A stretch of 44,422 nucleotides of DNA from a virus. The stretch spans positions 1-44,422 of IMG/VR virus record IMGVR_UViG_3300021499_000003, one strand, 5' to 3'. The notes beneath the pieces are model-generated. The model searched no databases, was not told where the DNA came from, and saw nothing but the letters and a program-made list of their open reading frames with translations. Each line of letters opens with the position of its first letter. The stretch's first letter is position 1. This document shows, in pieces, positions 1 through 5,096 of this stretch. Made by a program: the position numbers and the translations under genes.

Positions 1-60
1 AGAGCCATCGCCAGAGACAGAGCCATCGCCAAAAGTTAAAACTTTATGCTTGATAAACAT
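1..60 (-). CDS. GDG-repeat protein, N-terminal part, cut by window end
   Basis: The ATG is at 60 (minus strand), inside the end of the upstream 29-codon frame, and is preceded by GAGGGACAAA, a good ribosome binding site. It reads MFIKHKVLTFGDGSVSGDGS and then runs off the window. The first residues match the complete paralogue at 1188-1385 (MFFKHKVLTFGDG). The missing C-terminal part is probably the open frame at 44370-44422 if the sequence is circular. Function unknown; low-complexity Gly/Asp/Ser repeat. Confidence 0.55.
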   Translation of the reverse strand, partial: MFIKHKVLTFGDGSVSGDGS

Positions 61-133
61 TTTGTCCCTCGATGGTTTTTATGCTTTTTTCTGTAGCATT
101 TAGCCAAATACCATTAACAGTTTCAATACCCAT
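44..133 (-). pseudogene. Internally deleted copy of the DUF6948-type gene (29 aa)
   Basis: A short frame reads MGIETVNGIWLNATEKSI and ends IEGQNVYQA. The three-residue head matches the MGIDEM head of the full gene at 1369-1749. The rest matches only the last ~33 residues of that protein (ETVHGIWLNAIEIIPCTEKSI, then IEGQNVFQA), with a further four-residue gap. About 90 codons in the middle are therefore missing, while the AAAGGAGAGATTAA ribosome binding site and the stop are intact. It may still be translated, if only to couple to the GDG frame whose start it overlaps. I read it as a deletion product of a duplicated gene. Confidence 0.65.
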
Positions 134-152
134 TTAATCTCTCCTTTTGTTT

Positions 153-416
153 TTATCTAGGTCTAGACCCAGACCTAGACCTAGACCTAGACCAAGACCC
201 AGACCTAGACCTAGACCTAGACCAAGACCTAGACCAAGACCAAGACCAAGACCTAGACATAGACCAAAACCTAGACCTAGACCAAGACCTAGAACTAAAC
301 CTAGACCCAGACATAAACCCAGACCTAGAGACAGACATAAACACAAACCCAGACCTAGAGACAGACATAAACACAAACCCAGACCTAGACCCTTCATTTG
401 TGTAAGCTACTCCCAT
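153..416 (-). CDS. Hexamer-repeat module protein (MGVAYTNEG head, 87 aa)
   Basis: The start is ATG at 416 behind AGAGAGATTAAAATA, the same spacing as in the other modules. The fixed head MGVAYTNEG is followed by a low-complexity tail in which every second residue is mostly Ser (SRSGF, SRSWS, SRFWS), encoded by hexamer units such as TCTAGG. The ending here is RPR, where other modules end in SK. It is the last of the tandem modules before the truncated DUF6948 gene. The GL-repeat frame (134-397) is also open, so which frame is translated is uncertain. No domain recognised. Confidence 0.45.
   Translation of the reverse strand: MGVAYTNEGSRSGFVFMSVSRSGFVFMSVSRSGFMSGSRFSSRSWSRSRFWSMSRSWSWSWSRSWSRSRSRSGSWSRSRSRSGSRPR
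158..395. repeat. Hexanucleotide repeat tract 1
   Basis: About 40 degenerate copies of a six-base unit: CTAGAC or CAAGAC on plus, GTCTAG or GTCTTG on minus. The right end carries two longer direct copies containing AGAGACAGACATAAACACAA. All units keep the six-base period, so two of three frames on each strand stay open. The minus strand carries GG every six bases. It is part of the 153-416 frame. Confidence 0.9.
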
Positions 417-439
417 TATTTTAATCTCTCTTTTTTTGT

Positions 440-583
440 TTATTTAGACCTAGACCCAGACTTAGACCTAGACCAAGAACCAGAGCCAGAGCCAGACCTC
501 GAGCAAGACATAGACACAGACCTAGACCCAGACATAGACACAAACCAAGACCTAGACCCTTCATTTATATAAACTACTCCCAT
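440..583 (-). CDS. Hexamer-repeat module protein (47 aa)
   Basis: ATG at 583 follows AAAAAGAGAGATTAAAATA. The head is MGVVYINEG, then an S-x repeat tail (SRSWF, SMSGS, SRSKS), ending GSRSK-stop. The stop is followed directly by ACAAAAAAAGAGAGATTAAAATA, the ribosome binding site of the next module at 416. Same design as the neighbouring modules but with a shorter array, as expected if repeat number changes by slippage or recombination. Function unknown. Confidence 0.45.
   Translation of the reverse strand: MGVVYINEGSRSWFVSMSGSRSVSMSCSRSGSGSGSWSRSKSGSRSK
448..562. repeat. Hexanucleotide repeat tract 2
   Basis: Roughly 19 units of the same six-base family as tract 1 (TAGACC and AGAGCC variants on plus), inside the frame at 440-583. 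The AGAGCC variants resemble the GDG-type repeat at 1240-1350, so the two repeat families grade into one another here. Confidence 0.85.
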
Positions 584-604
584 TATTTTAATCTCTCTTT
601 TTGT

Positions 605-820
605 TTATTTAGACCTAGCCCTATACCAAGACCTAGACCCAGAGCAAGACCCATACCAAGAGCAAGACCCAGACCTAGACCAAGACCCAGACTTAGACTT
701 AGAGCTAGACATAGAGTAAGACATAGACCCAGACATAGACCAAGACATAGACCTAGCCCTAGCCCTAGACAAAAACCAAGACCTAGTCCAAGAACCTTCA
801 TTTATATACGCTACTCCCAT
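605..820 (-). CDS. Hexamer-repeat module protein (71 aa)
   Basis: ATG at 820 overlaps the stop of the 114-residue gene by one base (TAATG), which suggests translational coupling. The head is MGVAYINEG and the tail is S-x repeats (SMSWS, SGSMS, SKSKS, SRSGS), ending RARSK-stop. The arrangement shows the module placed directly on the 3' end of an ordinary gene. An alternative GL frame, starting at an internal ATG at 801, is also open. Function unknown. Confidence 0.45.
   Translation of the reverse strand: MGVAYINEGSWTRSWFLSRARARSMSWSMSGSMSYSMSSSKSKSGSWSRSGSCSWYGSCSGSRSWYRARSK
613..800. repeat. Hexanucleotide repeat tract 3
   Basis: About 31 degenerate six-base units (CTAGAC, CAAGAC, CATAGAC-like on plus) inside the 605-820 frame. 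Unit sequence varies but the six-base phase is kept throughout, so frame is preserved. Confidence 0.85.
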
Positions 821-1164
821 TATTTTTGTTCTTTCGGCAATTCATGATCCCAAATGGTAGCATCAACAATAGAACCTCGCCCGACGATAACTTTATTAAT
901 ATACGGCTCTACTTCTTCTAAAGCACCAGTCTTAAGCGCATTGTAATATCTTCCAGTGTCTGCTACCCAAGAAGCATTTTTTAAAATTAATTCTTTCTCC
1001 GAAACCATAATTAGCTCACCTATTTCAATCATTGTAACTGTTCGAATCAAATATTTTTTTCCAATCTCCCAAATTTCATCTTGCATATTCGTTACTTCTT
1101 CTTTACCGTCGAATAACTTATTAATTTCTTTTAATTCGCCTAGTGTCATTTCATCAATACCCAT
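820..1164 (-). CDS. Phage accessory protein with MGIDEM head (114 aa)
   Basis: Residues 1-20 (MGIDEMTLGELKEINKLFDG) are identical to the start of the DUF6948-type protein at 1369-1749. The body differs: YLIRTVTMIEIGEL at 38-51, then ELILKNASWVADTGRYYNAL, then VIVGRGSIVDATIWDHELP near the end. I recall this body in small phage proteins that neighbour DUF6948 genes. Both appear to be built on the same short beta-rich plan (IIRT...GEL...LKN). Ribosome binding site AAAGGAGAGATTAAAAAA. Its last 11 codons are nearly repeated at the end of the unrelated gene at 42563-42976. Biochemical function unknown. Confidence 0.7.
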   Translation of the reverse strand: MGIDEMTLGELKEINKLFDGKEEVTNMQDEIWEIGKKYLIRTVTMIEIGELIMVSEKELILKNASWVADTGRYYNALKTGALEEVEPYINKVIVGRGSIVDATIWDHELPKEQK

Positions 1165-1187
1165 TTTTTTAATCTCTCCTTTTTTAT

Positions 1188-1385
1188 TTACATAGACCCA
1201 GACATAGACCTAGACCCAGACCTAGACCTAGACCTAGACCCATAGCCAGAGCCAGAGCCATCGCCATCGCCATAGCCATCGCCATCGCCAGAGCCAGAGC
1301 CATCGCCAGAGCCAGAGCCAAAGCCAGAGCCATAGCCATCGCCAAAGCCATCGCCAAAAGTTAAAACTTTATGCTTGAAAAACAT
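1188..1385 (-). CDS. GDG/GSG-repeat protein with hexamer-repeat tail (65 aa)
   Basis: The chosen start is ATG at 1385, inside the 3' end of the DUF6948-type gene, because it has GAGGGACAAA just upstream and because the paralogue at 1-60 starts at the same place. It reads MFFKHKVLTFGDGFGDGYG, then Gly at every second residue with Asp, Ser, Tyr or Phe between. At about residue 49 the tract changes to the SRSRS hexamer repeat and stops. The junction GYGSRSRS shows that the two repeat families have fused in frame. Glycine-rich GDG proteins are familiar next to DUF6948 genes in phages; no function is established. Confidence 0.55.
   Translation of the reverse strand: MFFKHKVLTFGDGFGDGYGSGFGSGSGDGSGSGDGDGYGDGDGSGSGYGSRSRSRSGSRSMSGSM
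1237..1355. repeat. GDG-encoding hexamer tract
   Basis: About 20 units of GCCATC or GCCAGA (plus strand), coding for GD and GS pairs on the minus strand. It joins at 1198-1236 to the CCTAGA-type hexamer tract. Fragments of the same tract lie at both window ends (1-34 and 44375-44422). Confidence 0.85.
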
Positions 1386-1749
1386 TTTGTCCCTCGATAT
1401 TTTGTATGCTTTTTTCTGTACAAGGAATAATTTCAATAGCATTTAGCCAAATACCATGAACAGTTTCGCATACTTTTGAGTCATCATGTAAGCCATTATT
1501 TGCAACTTCGCTTAGTGATATTTTATTACATAAATTTTTCCAATACCACAATCTCCTCGAATTTTTCAAAATAACTTCGCTCCCGGACTTCTCAATTAAT
1601 TCTCCAAAATGTACTCCAGCAGAGTATGTTCTAATAATACATTTTTTATTCAAAAACGCTTGATCCATAACTACTTTTTTTACTTCTCTCCCGTCGAATA
1701 ACTTATTAATTTCTTTTAATTCTCCTAATGTCATTTCATCAATACCCAT
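1369..1749 (-). CDS. DUF6948-type phage protein (126 aa)
   Basis: The head is MGIDEMTLGELKEINKLFDG. The core matches my memory of DUF6948 proteins: IIRTYSAGVHFGEL at 38-51, VILKNSRRLWYWKN at 59-72, a Leu/Ser helix (ISLSEVANNG), and a conserved WLNAIEIIPCTEKS at 101-114. These small proteins are common in phages and have no known activity. Strong ribosome binding site AAAGGAGAGATTAA before ATG 1749. The C-terminus overlaps the start of the GDG-repeat gene. A truncated copy lies at 44-133. Confidence 0.8.
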   Translation of the reverse strand: MGIDEMTLGELKEINKLFDGREVKKVVMDQAFLNKKCIIRTYSAGVHFGELIEKSGSEVILKNSRRLWYWKNLCNKISLSEVANNGLHDDSKVCETVHGIWLNAIEIIPCTEKSIQNIEGQNVFQA

Positions 1750-1776
1750 TTAATCTCTCCTTTTTTATTTACATAT

Positions 1777-2046
1777 TTATTTAGACCAAGAACCAGACTT
1801 AGACCTAGACCCAGACCCAGAGCAAGACCCAGACCTAGACCCAGACCAAGACTTAGACCAAGACCCAGACTTAGACCTAAACCCAGACTTAGACCTAGAC
1901 CTAGACCAAGACCTAGACCAAGACCTAGACATAGACCAAAACCTAGACCAAGACCAAGACCTAGAACTAAACCTAGACCCAGAGCAAGAGCAAGACCTAG
2001 ACACAAACCAAGACCTAAACCCTTCATTTGTGTACGCTACTCCCAT
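1777..2046 (-). CDS. Hexamer-repeat module protein (89 aa)
   Basis: ATG at 2046 follows AAAAAGAGAGATTAAAATA. The head MGVAYTNEG is followed by 80 residues of S-x repeats (FRSWF, SRSCS, SRSKS, SGSGS), ending SWSK-stop just before the DUF6948 gene's ribosome binding site. It is the longest module tail. The alternative GL frame (1731-2027) overlaps the next gene's start, which makes it the less likely product. Function unknown. Confidence 0.45.
   Translation of the reverse strand: MGVAYTNEGFRSWFVSRSCSCSGSRFSSRSWSWSRFWSMSRSWSRSWSRSRSKSGFRSKSGSWSKSWSGSRSGSCSGSGSRSKSGSWSK
1786..2010. repeat. Hexanucleotide repeat tract 4
   Basis: About 37 units of the CTAGAC or CAAGAC family. Higher-order duplications are visible: ACCAAGACTTAGACC-like segments recur, and the segment with ACATAGACCAAAACCTAGAC matches one in tract 1 (about 256-275). 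Confidence 0.85.
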
Positions 2047-2067
2047 TATTTTAATCTCTCTTTTTGT

Positions 2068-2169
2068 TTATTTAGACCTATACCTATACCAAGACCTAGA
2101 CCCAGAGCAAGACCCAGACCCAGAGCAAGACCCAGACCTAGACCCTTCATTTATATACGCTATTCCCAT
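2068..2169 (-). CDS. Hexamer-repeat module protein, shortest copy (33 aa)
   Basis: ATG at 2169 with AAGGAACAAAAATA upstream. The head is MGIAYINEG, then SRSGS CSGSG repeats, ending YRSK-stop. It follows the ribbon-helix-helix gene (2193-2339) by 23 bases and begins the module series. Its repeat tract (2075-2142) contains two copies of an AGAGCAAGACCCAGACC-type segment. Function unknown. Confidence 0.4.
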   Translation of the reverse strand: MGIAYINEGSRSGSCSGSGSCSGSRSWYRYRSK

Positions 2170-2192
2170 TATTTTTGTTCCTTTATTTTTTT

Positions 2193-2339
2193 TCACGCCA
2201 TATCTTTTAAAATCAAATTTCTTATATAGGCTGAAAGAGAGTCAAAGCCTTTTTTAATAGCTTTTCTTTCAGCCTCTTTTTTTTCATTTACTGATACTGG
2301 AATAATTAGTCTTTCTATTCTTAATTGTTTTTTAATCAT
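2193..2339 (-). CDS. Ribbon-helix-helix DNA-binding protein (48 aa)
   Basis: The sequence RLIIPVSVNEKKEAERKAIK followed by KGFDSLSAYIRNLIL has the Arc/CopG layout. It has a short beta strand with alternating residues (10-18), a helix (19-30), a GFDS turn and a second helix (36-46). The size and basic N-terminus fit a dimeric repressor of the RHH superfamily. A sigma-70-like promoter lies so close (-10 ends 7 bases before ATG 2339) that the mRNA would be leaderless, with no Shine-Dalgarno. It opens the module operon and may control that operon, its own promoter, or the nearby origin. Confidence 0.75.
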   Translation of the reverse strand: MIKKQLRIERLIIPVSVNEKKEAERKAIKKGFDSLSAYIRNLILKDMA

Positions 2340-2346
2340 GAGTTAT

Positions 2347-2374
2347 TGTATAAACTATATGCAAAGATTGTCAA
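2347..2374 (-). promoter_or_regulatory. Promoter of the RHH gene, leaderless transcript predicted
   Basis: Minus strand: TTGACA (2374-2369), 16 bases, TATACA (2352-2347). The ATG of the RHH gene begins 8 bases after the -10 box, where transcription normally starts. No purine-rich ribosome binding site is present. A 12-codon frame with GGAG upstream lies further upstream at about 2394-2432; I do not call it a gene. Confidence 0.65.
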
Positions 2375-2784
2375 CCTTTTATTTATAATCTACTTAATTA
2401 TCCATATATAAAAATATATACTCATGTGTCATAATTTTCTCCTTTTAAAAGTTTCTTTTATTTTAAGTTTAAATCTAAAGTACTGGCAAAGAACTCGCCG
2501 ATTGTATTTCAATCAGCGAGTCAACTTTCGTACTCGAAAGTTATCTTAATTCTTATTTCTTATCGACAAACTATAAGTTATCCACAAGTTATACAGTATT
2601 TATACAGTATACCCTGTTTAAAAAAACCATTGAATTTAAAATACAATTTAGTTTTTTTTAAAGTTATACAGTATTTTAAGCCTCTCTAATACTAGTTATC
2701 TTAATTAATTATTAACTTATTAGTTGTTGCCCTTCGTTTGCCCCAAAAACGAAGTTTCTTATCGACAAAAACTGTGCCCCTTTT
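2375..2784. other. Probable replication origin region, no genes
   Basis: This 410-base stretch has no convincing gene. It holds a perfect DnaA box TTATCCACA at 2578-2586 and three direct copies of TTATACAGTAT (2589-2599, 2600-2610, 2664-2674) in very AT-rich DNA. It also holds a 20-base perfect hairpin AACTTTCG-TACT-CGAAAGTT (2523-2542), a near-perfect hairpin at 2493-2521 (11-base arms, one mismatch), another at 2732-2754 (CTTCGTTT arms), and two copies of TTTCTTATCGACAAA (2556-2570 and 2755-2769). It adjoins a winged-helix replication gene, the usual place for a phage origin. Function as an origin is inferred. Confidence 0.6.
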
Positions 2785-3195
2785 TCATTTTTTTTGATAA
2801 TCATTATAATTTATTATTTTTATTGTTGTATATTGTGTATTCGTAATAACATCAATCTCTTTTGTTTTAATTAGTTTTTTTAAAACAATTCTTACGCTTT
2901 TTACTGAAATACCTGAACCCTCGGAAAGCATAAAATAAGAGGTTATAAAGTGTCCACGAGGAACTATAAGCCCTTTCCATTTTTTAGGCTTAAAATTAGC
3001 CTTATACAGGCAATGAGTGAACACTTTGTATACGTTCACATCAAGATACCATTCCCAGTCGACTATCGATCTACAAATACTTACATGTCCAAGCTTTTTA
3101 TTGTCTTTATGATTGCTTCGCCGATCTGATACACGTCTCTCTTTTTGATAATCTATACCCCATTGTCGCCGCTCATTTTTCCGTTTATTTTGCAT
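2785..3195 (-). CDS. Phage replication initiator-like winged-helix protein (136 aa)
   Basis: After a Lys/Arg-rich N-terminus (1-35), residues 38-136 resemble the N-terminal domain of phage replication proteins. Key stretches are VSICRSIVDWEWYLDVNVYK (38-57), LYKANFKPKKWKGLIVPRG (63-81), TSYFMLSEGSGISVKSVRIV (85-104) as the helix-turn-helix, and TTIKIINYNDYQ as the wing end. In many phages this domain is followed by a loader-binding tail. Here the protein stops right after the domain, and the origin-like iterons lie immediately downstream. It probably binds the origin. A homologous partner domain may be one of the small upstream proteins. Confidence 0.7.
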   Translation of the reverse strand: MQNKRKNERRQWGIDYQKERRVSDRRSNHKDNKKLGHVSICRSIVDWEWYLDVNVYKVFTHCLYKANFKPKKWKGLIVPRGHFITSYFMLSEGSGISVKSVRIVLKKLIKTKEIDVITNTQYTTIKIINYNDYQKK

Positions 3196-3212
3196 TTTTT
3201 AACCTCTATTTA

Positions 3213-3491
3213 TTATAATTTTTTATTTTTTTCATCACTATTACCTTTTTTGTCGTTTAATTTCAATAAAATTTCTGAATAGACAATTAATGATTTATAA
3301 TAATTAGAATTAAGTGGTTTTTGTTTGATTTTGTCTTTTTCTTTATCTTTTTCTTTGTCTTTTTCTATATAATTTTTAAGAAAATAAAGCGGGATTACAG
3401 ACTTAGCAGACAAGCTGCTAAGTAACTGTAAATTTTTCTTTAAAAAATTATAATTATTCTTTTTCTTCTTCTTTAAGACTTGTTTTTTCAT
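3213..3491 (-). CDS. Lysine-rich early protein (92 aa)
   Basis: I chose ATG 3491 (MKKQVLKKKKKNNYNFLK) because AGGGAGAATATTA precedes it; an upstream in-frame TTG or ATG would lie deeper inside the neighbour. It overlaps the upstream gene by 38 bases. Very basic, with a KDKEKDKEKDK charged repeat at about 54-64. Position just before the replication initiator suggests a replication or DNA-binding role, but no fold is recognised. Confidence 0.5.
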   Translation of the reverse strand: MKKQVLKKKKKNNYNFLKKNLQLLSSLSAKSVIPLYFLKNYIEKDKEKDKEKDKIKQKPLNSNYYKSLIVYSEILLKLNDKKGNSDEKNKKL

Positions 3492-3726
3492 TAATATTCT
3501 CCCTATCCAATATACTTTTGATAGCAACAACAAGATTCATACGCTTCTTGCTGAAGAAATTAAATAAATCGCTTGCAAAGAATGTAGTCTCTTTTTCAAT
3601 AATTTCTCGAATTACATTAATATCTTTTTCTGTAAGATTAAGATGTTTTAATGTTTCTAAAATTTTTGTAAAAAGTCTATTAATTCTATGTTGCACTTTT
3701 TTATTTATTTCTTTTTTCTCTCCCAA
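3454..3726 (-). CDS. Hypothetical early protein (90 aa)
   Basis: Starts MGEKKEINKKVQHRINRL behind a GGAGGTAAAAAATTGGGAG-like leader. Predicted mostly helical with a charged Lys/Glu tail (SLKEEEKE). The body has no motif I recognise. It is translationally interleaved with the next gene (38-base overlap), so the two products may work together. Confidence 0.55.
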   Translation of the reverse strand: MGEKKEINKKVQHRINRLFTKILETLKHLNLTEKDINVIREIIEKETTFFASDLFNFFSKKRMNLVVAIKSILDRENINEKTSLKEEEKE

Positions 3727-3766
3727 TTTTTTACCTCCTTTTTTATTTTTTCAACACTAACCTTTA

Positions 3767-4036
3767 TTAATCAAAAATATTTTTGTCTACATACTGTAAC
3801 GCATAATCATTTTGACAAACAGCAGCCAAACAGATTTTTTCGGTTTGTTTTTTTACAAATTGCAACGCATCTCCGTCTTTACTAACAGCAGCCAAACAAA
3901 TCTTTGTAGTTTGTTCTTTTACATACTTCAAAGCGTATCCGTTTTGATTAATCGCAGCCAAAGCTTCATCACCTAAATAATTTACAATTTCCACCTTTTT
4001 CCCGTTTATTTTTTTCAAAAATTCTTGTAATTTCAT
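3767..4036 (-). CDS. DUF4116-like repeat protein, copy 1 (89 aa)
   Basis: Contains three tandem ~22-residue helical repeats of the pattern EQTxKICLAAVxxDGDALQF, as in DUF4116-type proteins: AALAAINQNGYALKYV-like, ICLAAVSKDGDALQFV and ICLAAVCQNDYALQYV. It starts ATG after GAAGGAGTTAAATC. It is a close paralogue of the plus-strand gene at 10438-10707, with identical first 9 residues (MKLQEFLKK) and C-terminal YVDKNIFD. The role of these repeats in phage is unknown. Confidence 0.7.
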   Translation of the reverse strand: MKLQEFLKKINGKKVEIVNYLGDEALAAINQNGYALKYVKEQTTKICLAAVSKDGDALQFVKKQTEKICLAAVCQNDYALQYVDKNIFD

Positions 4037-4058
4037 GATTTAACTCCTTCTTTATTTT

Positions 4059-4220
4059 TTATCTACCCTCTAAGACTGCAATTTGATAATCTATTTGTTC
4101 ATCCGTAAAAGTATCATTTTTTGTAATCTTCATTTCTTTTGAAAAAAATGAGGTTACAATCAATGAAAGCACTGCTAGCGCTACTACTGCCAATACTCCT
4201 GTTTTCATTTTATTTCTCAC
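4059..4220 (-). CDS. Small single-span membrane protein (53 aa)
   Basis: Start GTG 4220 is favoured because AAAGGAGG lies 6 bases upstream; an in-frame ATG at 4208 would be 18 bases away. It reads MRNKMKTGVLAVVALAVLSL and then IVTSFFSK, giving one hydrophobic segment at residues 7-26 and a short polar C-terminus with DEQIDYQIAVLEGR. It overlaps the upstream gene by 11 bases. Likely inner-membrane or secreted; function unknown. Confidence 0.5.
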   Translation of the reverse strand: MRNKMKTGVLAVVALAVLSLIVTSFFSKEMKITKNDTFTDEQIDYQIAVLEGR

Positions 4221-4563
4221 AATTTACCTCCTTTAATTCTTTTAATTCTTTTAGTGTCTTTAAAAACATTTCGGCATTGTTAATATACTTCGGATAGAAC
4301 AATTTATAAATTTCAATTACTTTTTTTTCTGATGTAATTTTTAAATTATCAATAAACTCTTTTTTCCTAAATTTTATTTCTTTTCTGCAACTTTGAATAA
4401 TACTGTCAATATTTGATGATGACAAGCCATTAAGTAGATTACCGTTATGACTGACTACGTAATAAAAACAAGGGTTATCGCTATAAATCTGCACATACAA
4501 TGTTTCAAAACCTCCACCCCACAAACTACACCTTATTAATTCTTTTGTTTCTAAAACGCTCAT
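4210..4563 (-). CDS. Hypothetical early protein (117 aa)
   Basis: Starts MSVLETKELIRCSLWGGG with an AAAAAGGAGGAGAA ribosome binding site. The middle is beta-rich (LYVQIYSDNPCFYYVVSHNG). The C-terminal half is helical and ends in a Leu/Lys/Glu repeat (LKTLKELKELKEVNCEK) that could form a short coiled coil. It overlaps its upstream neighbour by four bases (ATGA). No family recognised. Confidence 0.55.
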   Translation of the reverse strand: MSVLETKELIRCSLWGGGFETLYVQIYSDNPCFYYVVSHNGNLLNGLSSSNIDSIIQSCRKEIKFRKKEFIDNLKITSEKKVIEIYKLFYPKYINNAEMFLKTLKELKELKEVNCEK

Positions 4564-4730
4564 TTCTCCTCCTTTTTTAAAATATTTTCAAACTTCATAT
4601 CTTCTAATTGTAAAAACTCAACATTGCCACGCAATTCTTTAGTTACAGCAAGAACAATATTTAACTCTTTTTCTGTAAAATTAATCATTCCTATTTTTCC
4701 ATCTTTTTCAATCGCTAGCATATTTTTCAT
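4560..4730 (-). CDS. Hypothetical small protein (56 aa)
   Basis: Reads MKNMLAIEKDGKIGMINFTE and ends KFENILKKEEK. It is linked to both neighbours by ATGA-type overlaps, so it is probably a true gene in a coupled operon. The NFTEKELNIVLAVTKEL helix and charged tail suggest a small helical binding protein; family unknown. Confidence 0.55.
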   Translation of the reverse strand: MKNMLAIEKDGKIGMINFTEKELNIVLAVTKELRGNVEFLQLEDMKFENILKKEEK

Positions 4731-4900
4731 TTTATTATTCCTTCTGGAATATCCTCTTTTGGAACTTGTAAAAGTCCAAGGCTACGGCAGGCTGGATTTG
4801 TGCAAAAATGTATATAGTATCTTTCTATTTCAACATTGATTTTTGTTTGAAAAATCTGGCTATACTCCATTTTTTTTTTACATTGATTACATGTTTTCAT
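4727..4900 (-). CDS. Small zinc-finger protein (57 aa)
   Basis: MKTCNQCKKKMEYSQIFQTK opens the protein, and a second cysteine pair lies in HFCTNPACRSLGLL. The four cysteines (C4, C7, C33, C38) and nearby His can bind zinc. This is the first gene of the leftward early operon, 98 bases from the PL promoter, with GGAGAAAGAAA before ATG. A DNA-binding or protein-binding early regulator is plausible but not shown. Confidence 0.6.
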   Translation of the reverse strand: MKTCNQCKKKMEYSQIFQTKINVEIERYYIHFCTNPACRSLGLLQVPKEDIPEGIIK

Positions 4901-4997
4901 TTTCTTTCTCCTTTTTTGAAAACTTTACAACTTTGTTACTTTTTTTTAATACTTGTTTTTTTCAATCTCAATGTTAAAACATAAGACTGTTGAAAAG

Positions 4998-5026
4998 AAT
5001 ATAAACTAAAAAAAACAAATTGTCAA
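4998..5026 (-). promoter_or_regulatory. Leftward early promoter
   Basis: Minus strand: TTGACA (5026-5021), 17-base spacer, TATATT (5003-4998). The spacer has an eight-T run. It faces the zinc-finger gene at 4900 and is divergent from the plus promoter at 5037-5064, only 10 bases away, so one bound regulator could affect both. Confidence 0.7.
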
Positions 5027-5036
5027 AGTTTTTTTC

Positions 5037-5064
5037 TTGCAAAGGCTTAAAAGTATGATACATT
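5037..5064 (+). promoter_or_regulatory. Rightward early promoter P1
   Basis: TTGCAA (5037-5042), 16 bases, TACATT (5059-5064), with TATGAT at 5054 as an alternative -10. The spacer begins AGGCTTAAAA, a core also present in the promoters at 5261 and 44140. It drives the 55-residue gene at 5097. Confidence 0.55.
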
Positions 5065-5096
5065 AATAATGACAAAACAATAAGGGGGTATTTAAA

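Noticed and set aside
147-572. Plus-strand frame rich in RP and LD repeats (141 aa)
   Set aside because: It has no ribosome binding site and runs against all genes of the locus; the hexamer keeps frames open on both strands.
158-2142. CRISPR array or eukaryote-like telomere
   Set aside because: Units are six bases with no spacers, and the tracts are inside coding frames between ribosome binding sites. The resemblance to telomere repeats is only in G spacing.
2394-2432. 12-codon frame with GGAG upstream before the RHH promoter
   Set aside because: Too short and overlapping the AT-rich origin flank; nothing else supports translation.
4624-4839. Plus-strand frame of 71 aa
   Set aside because: It lies opposite two minus-strand genes joined by ATGA overlaps with good leaders and a zinc-finger pattern.
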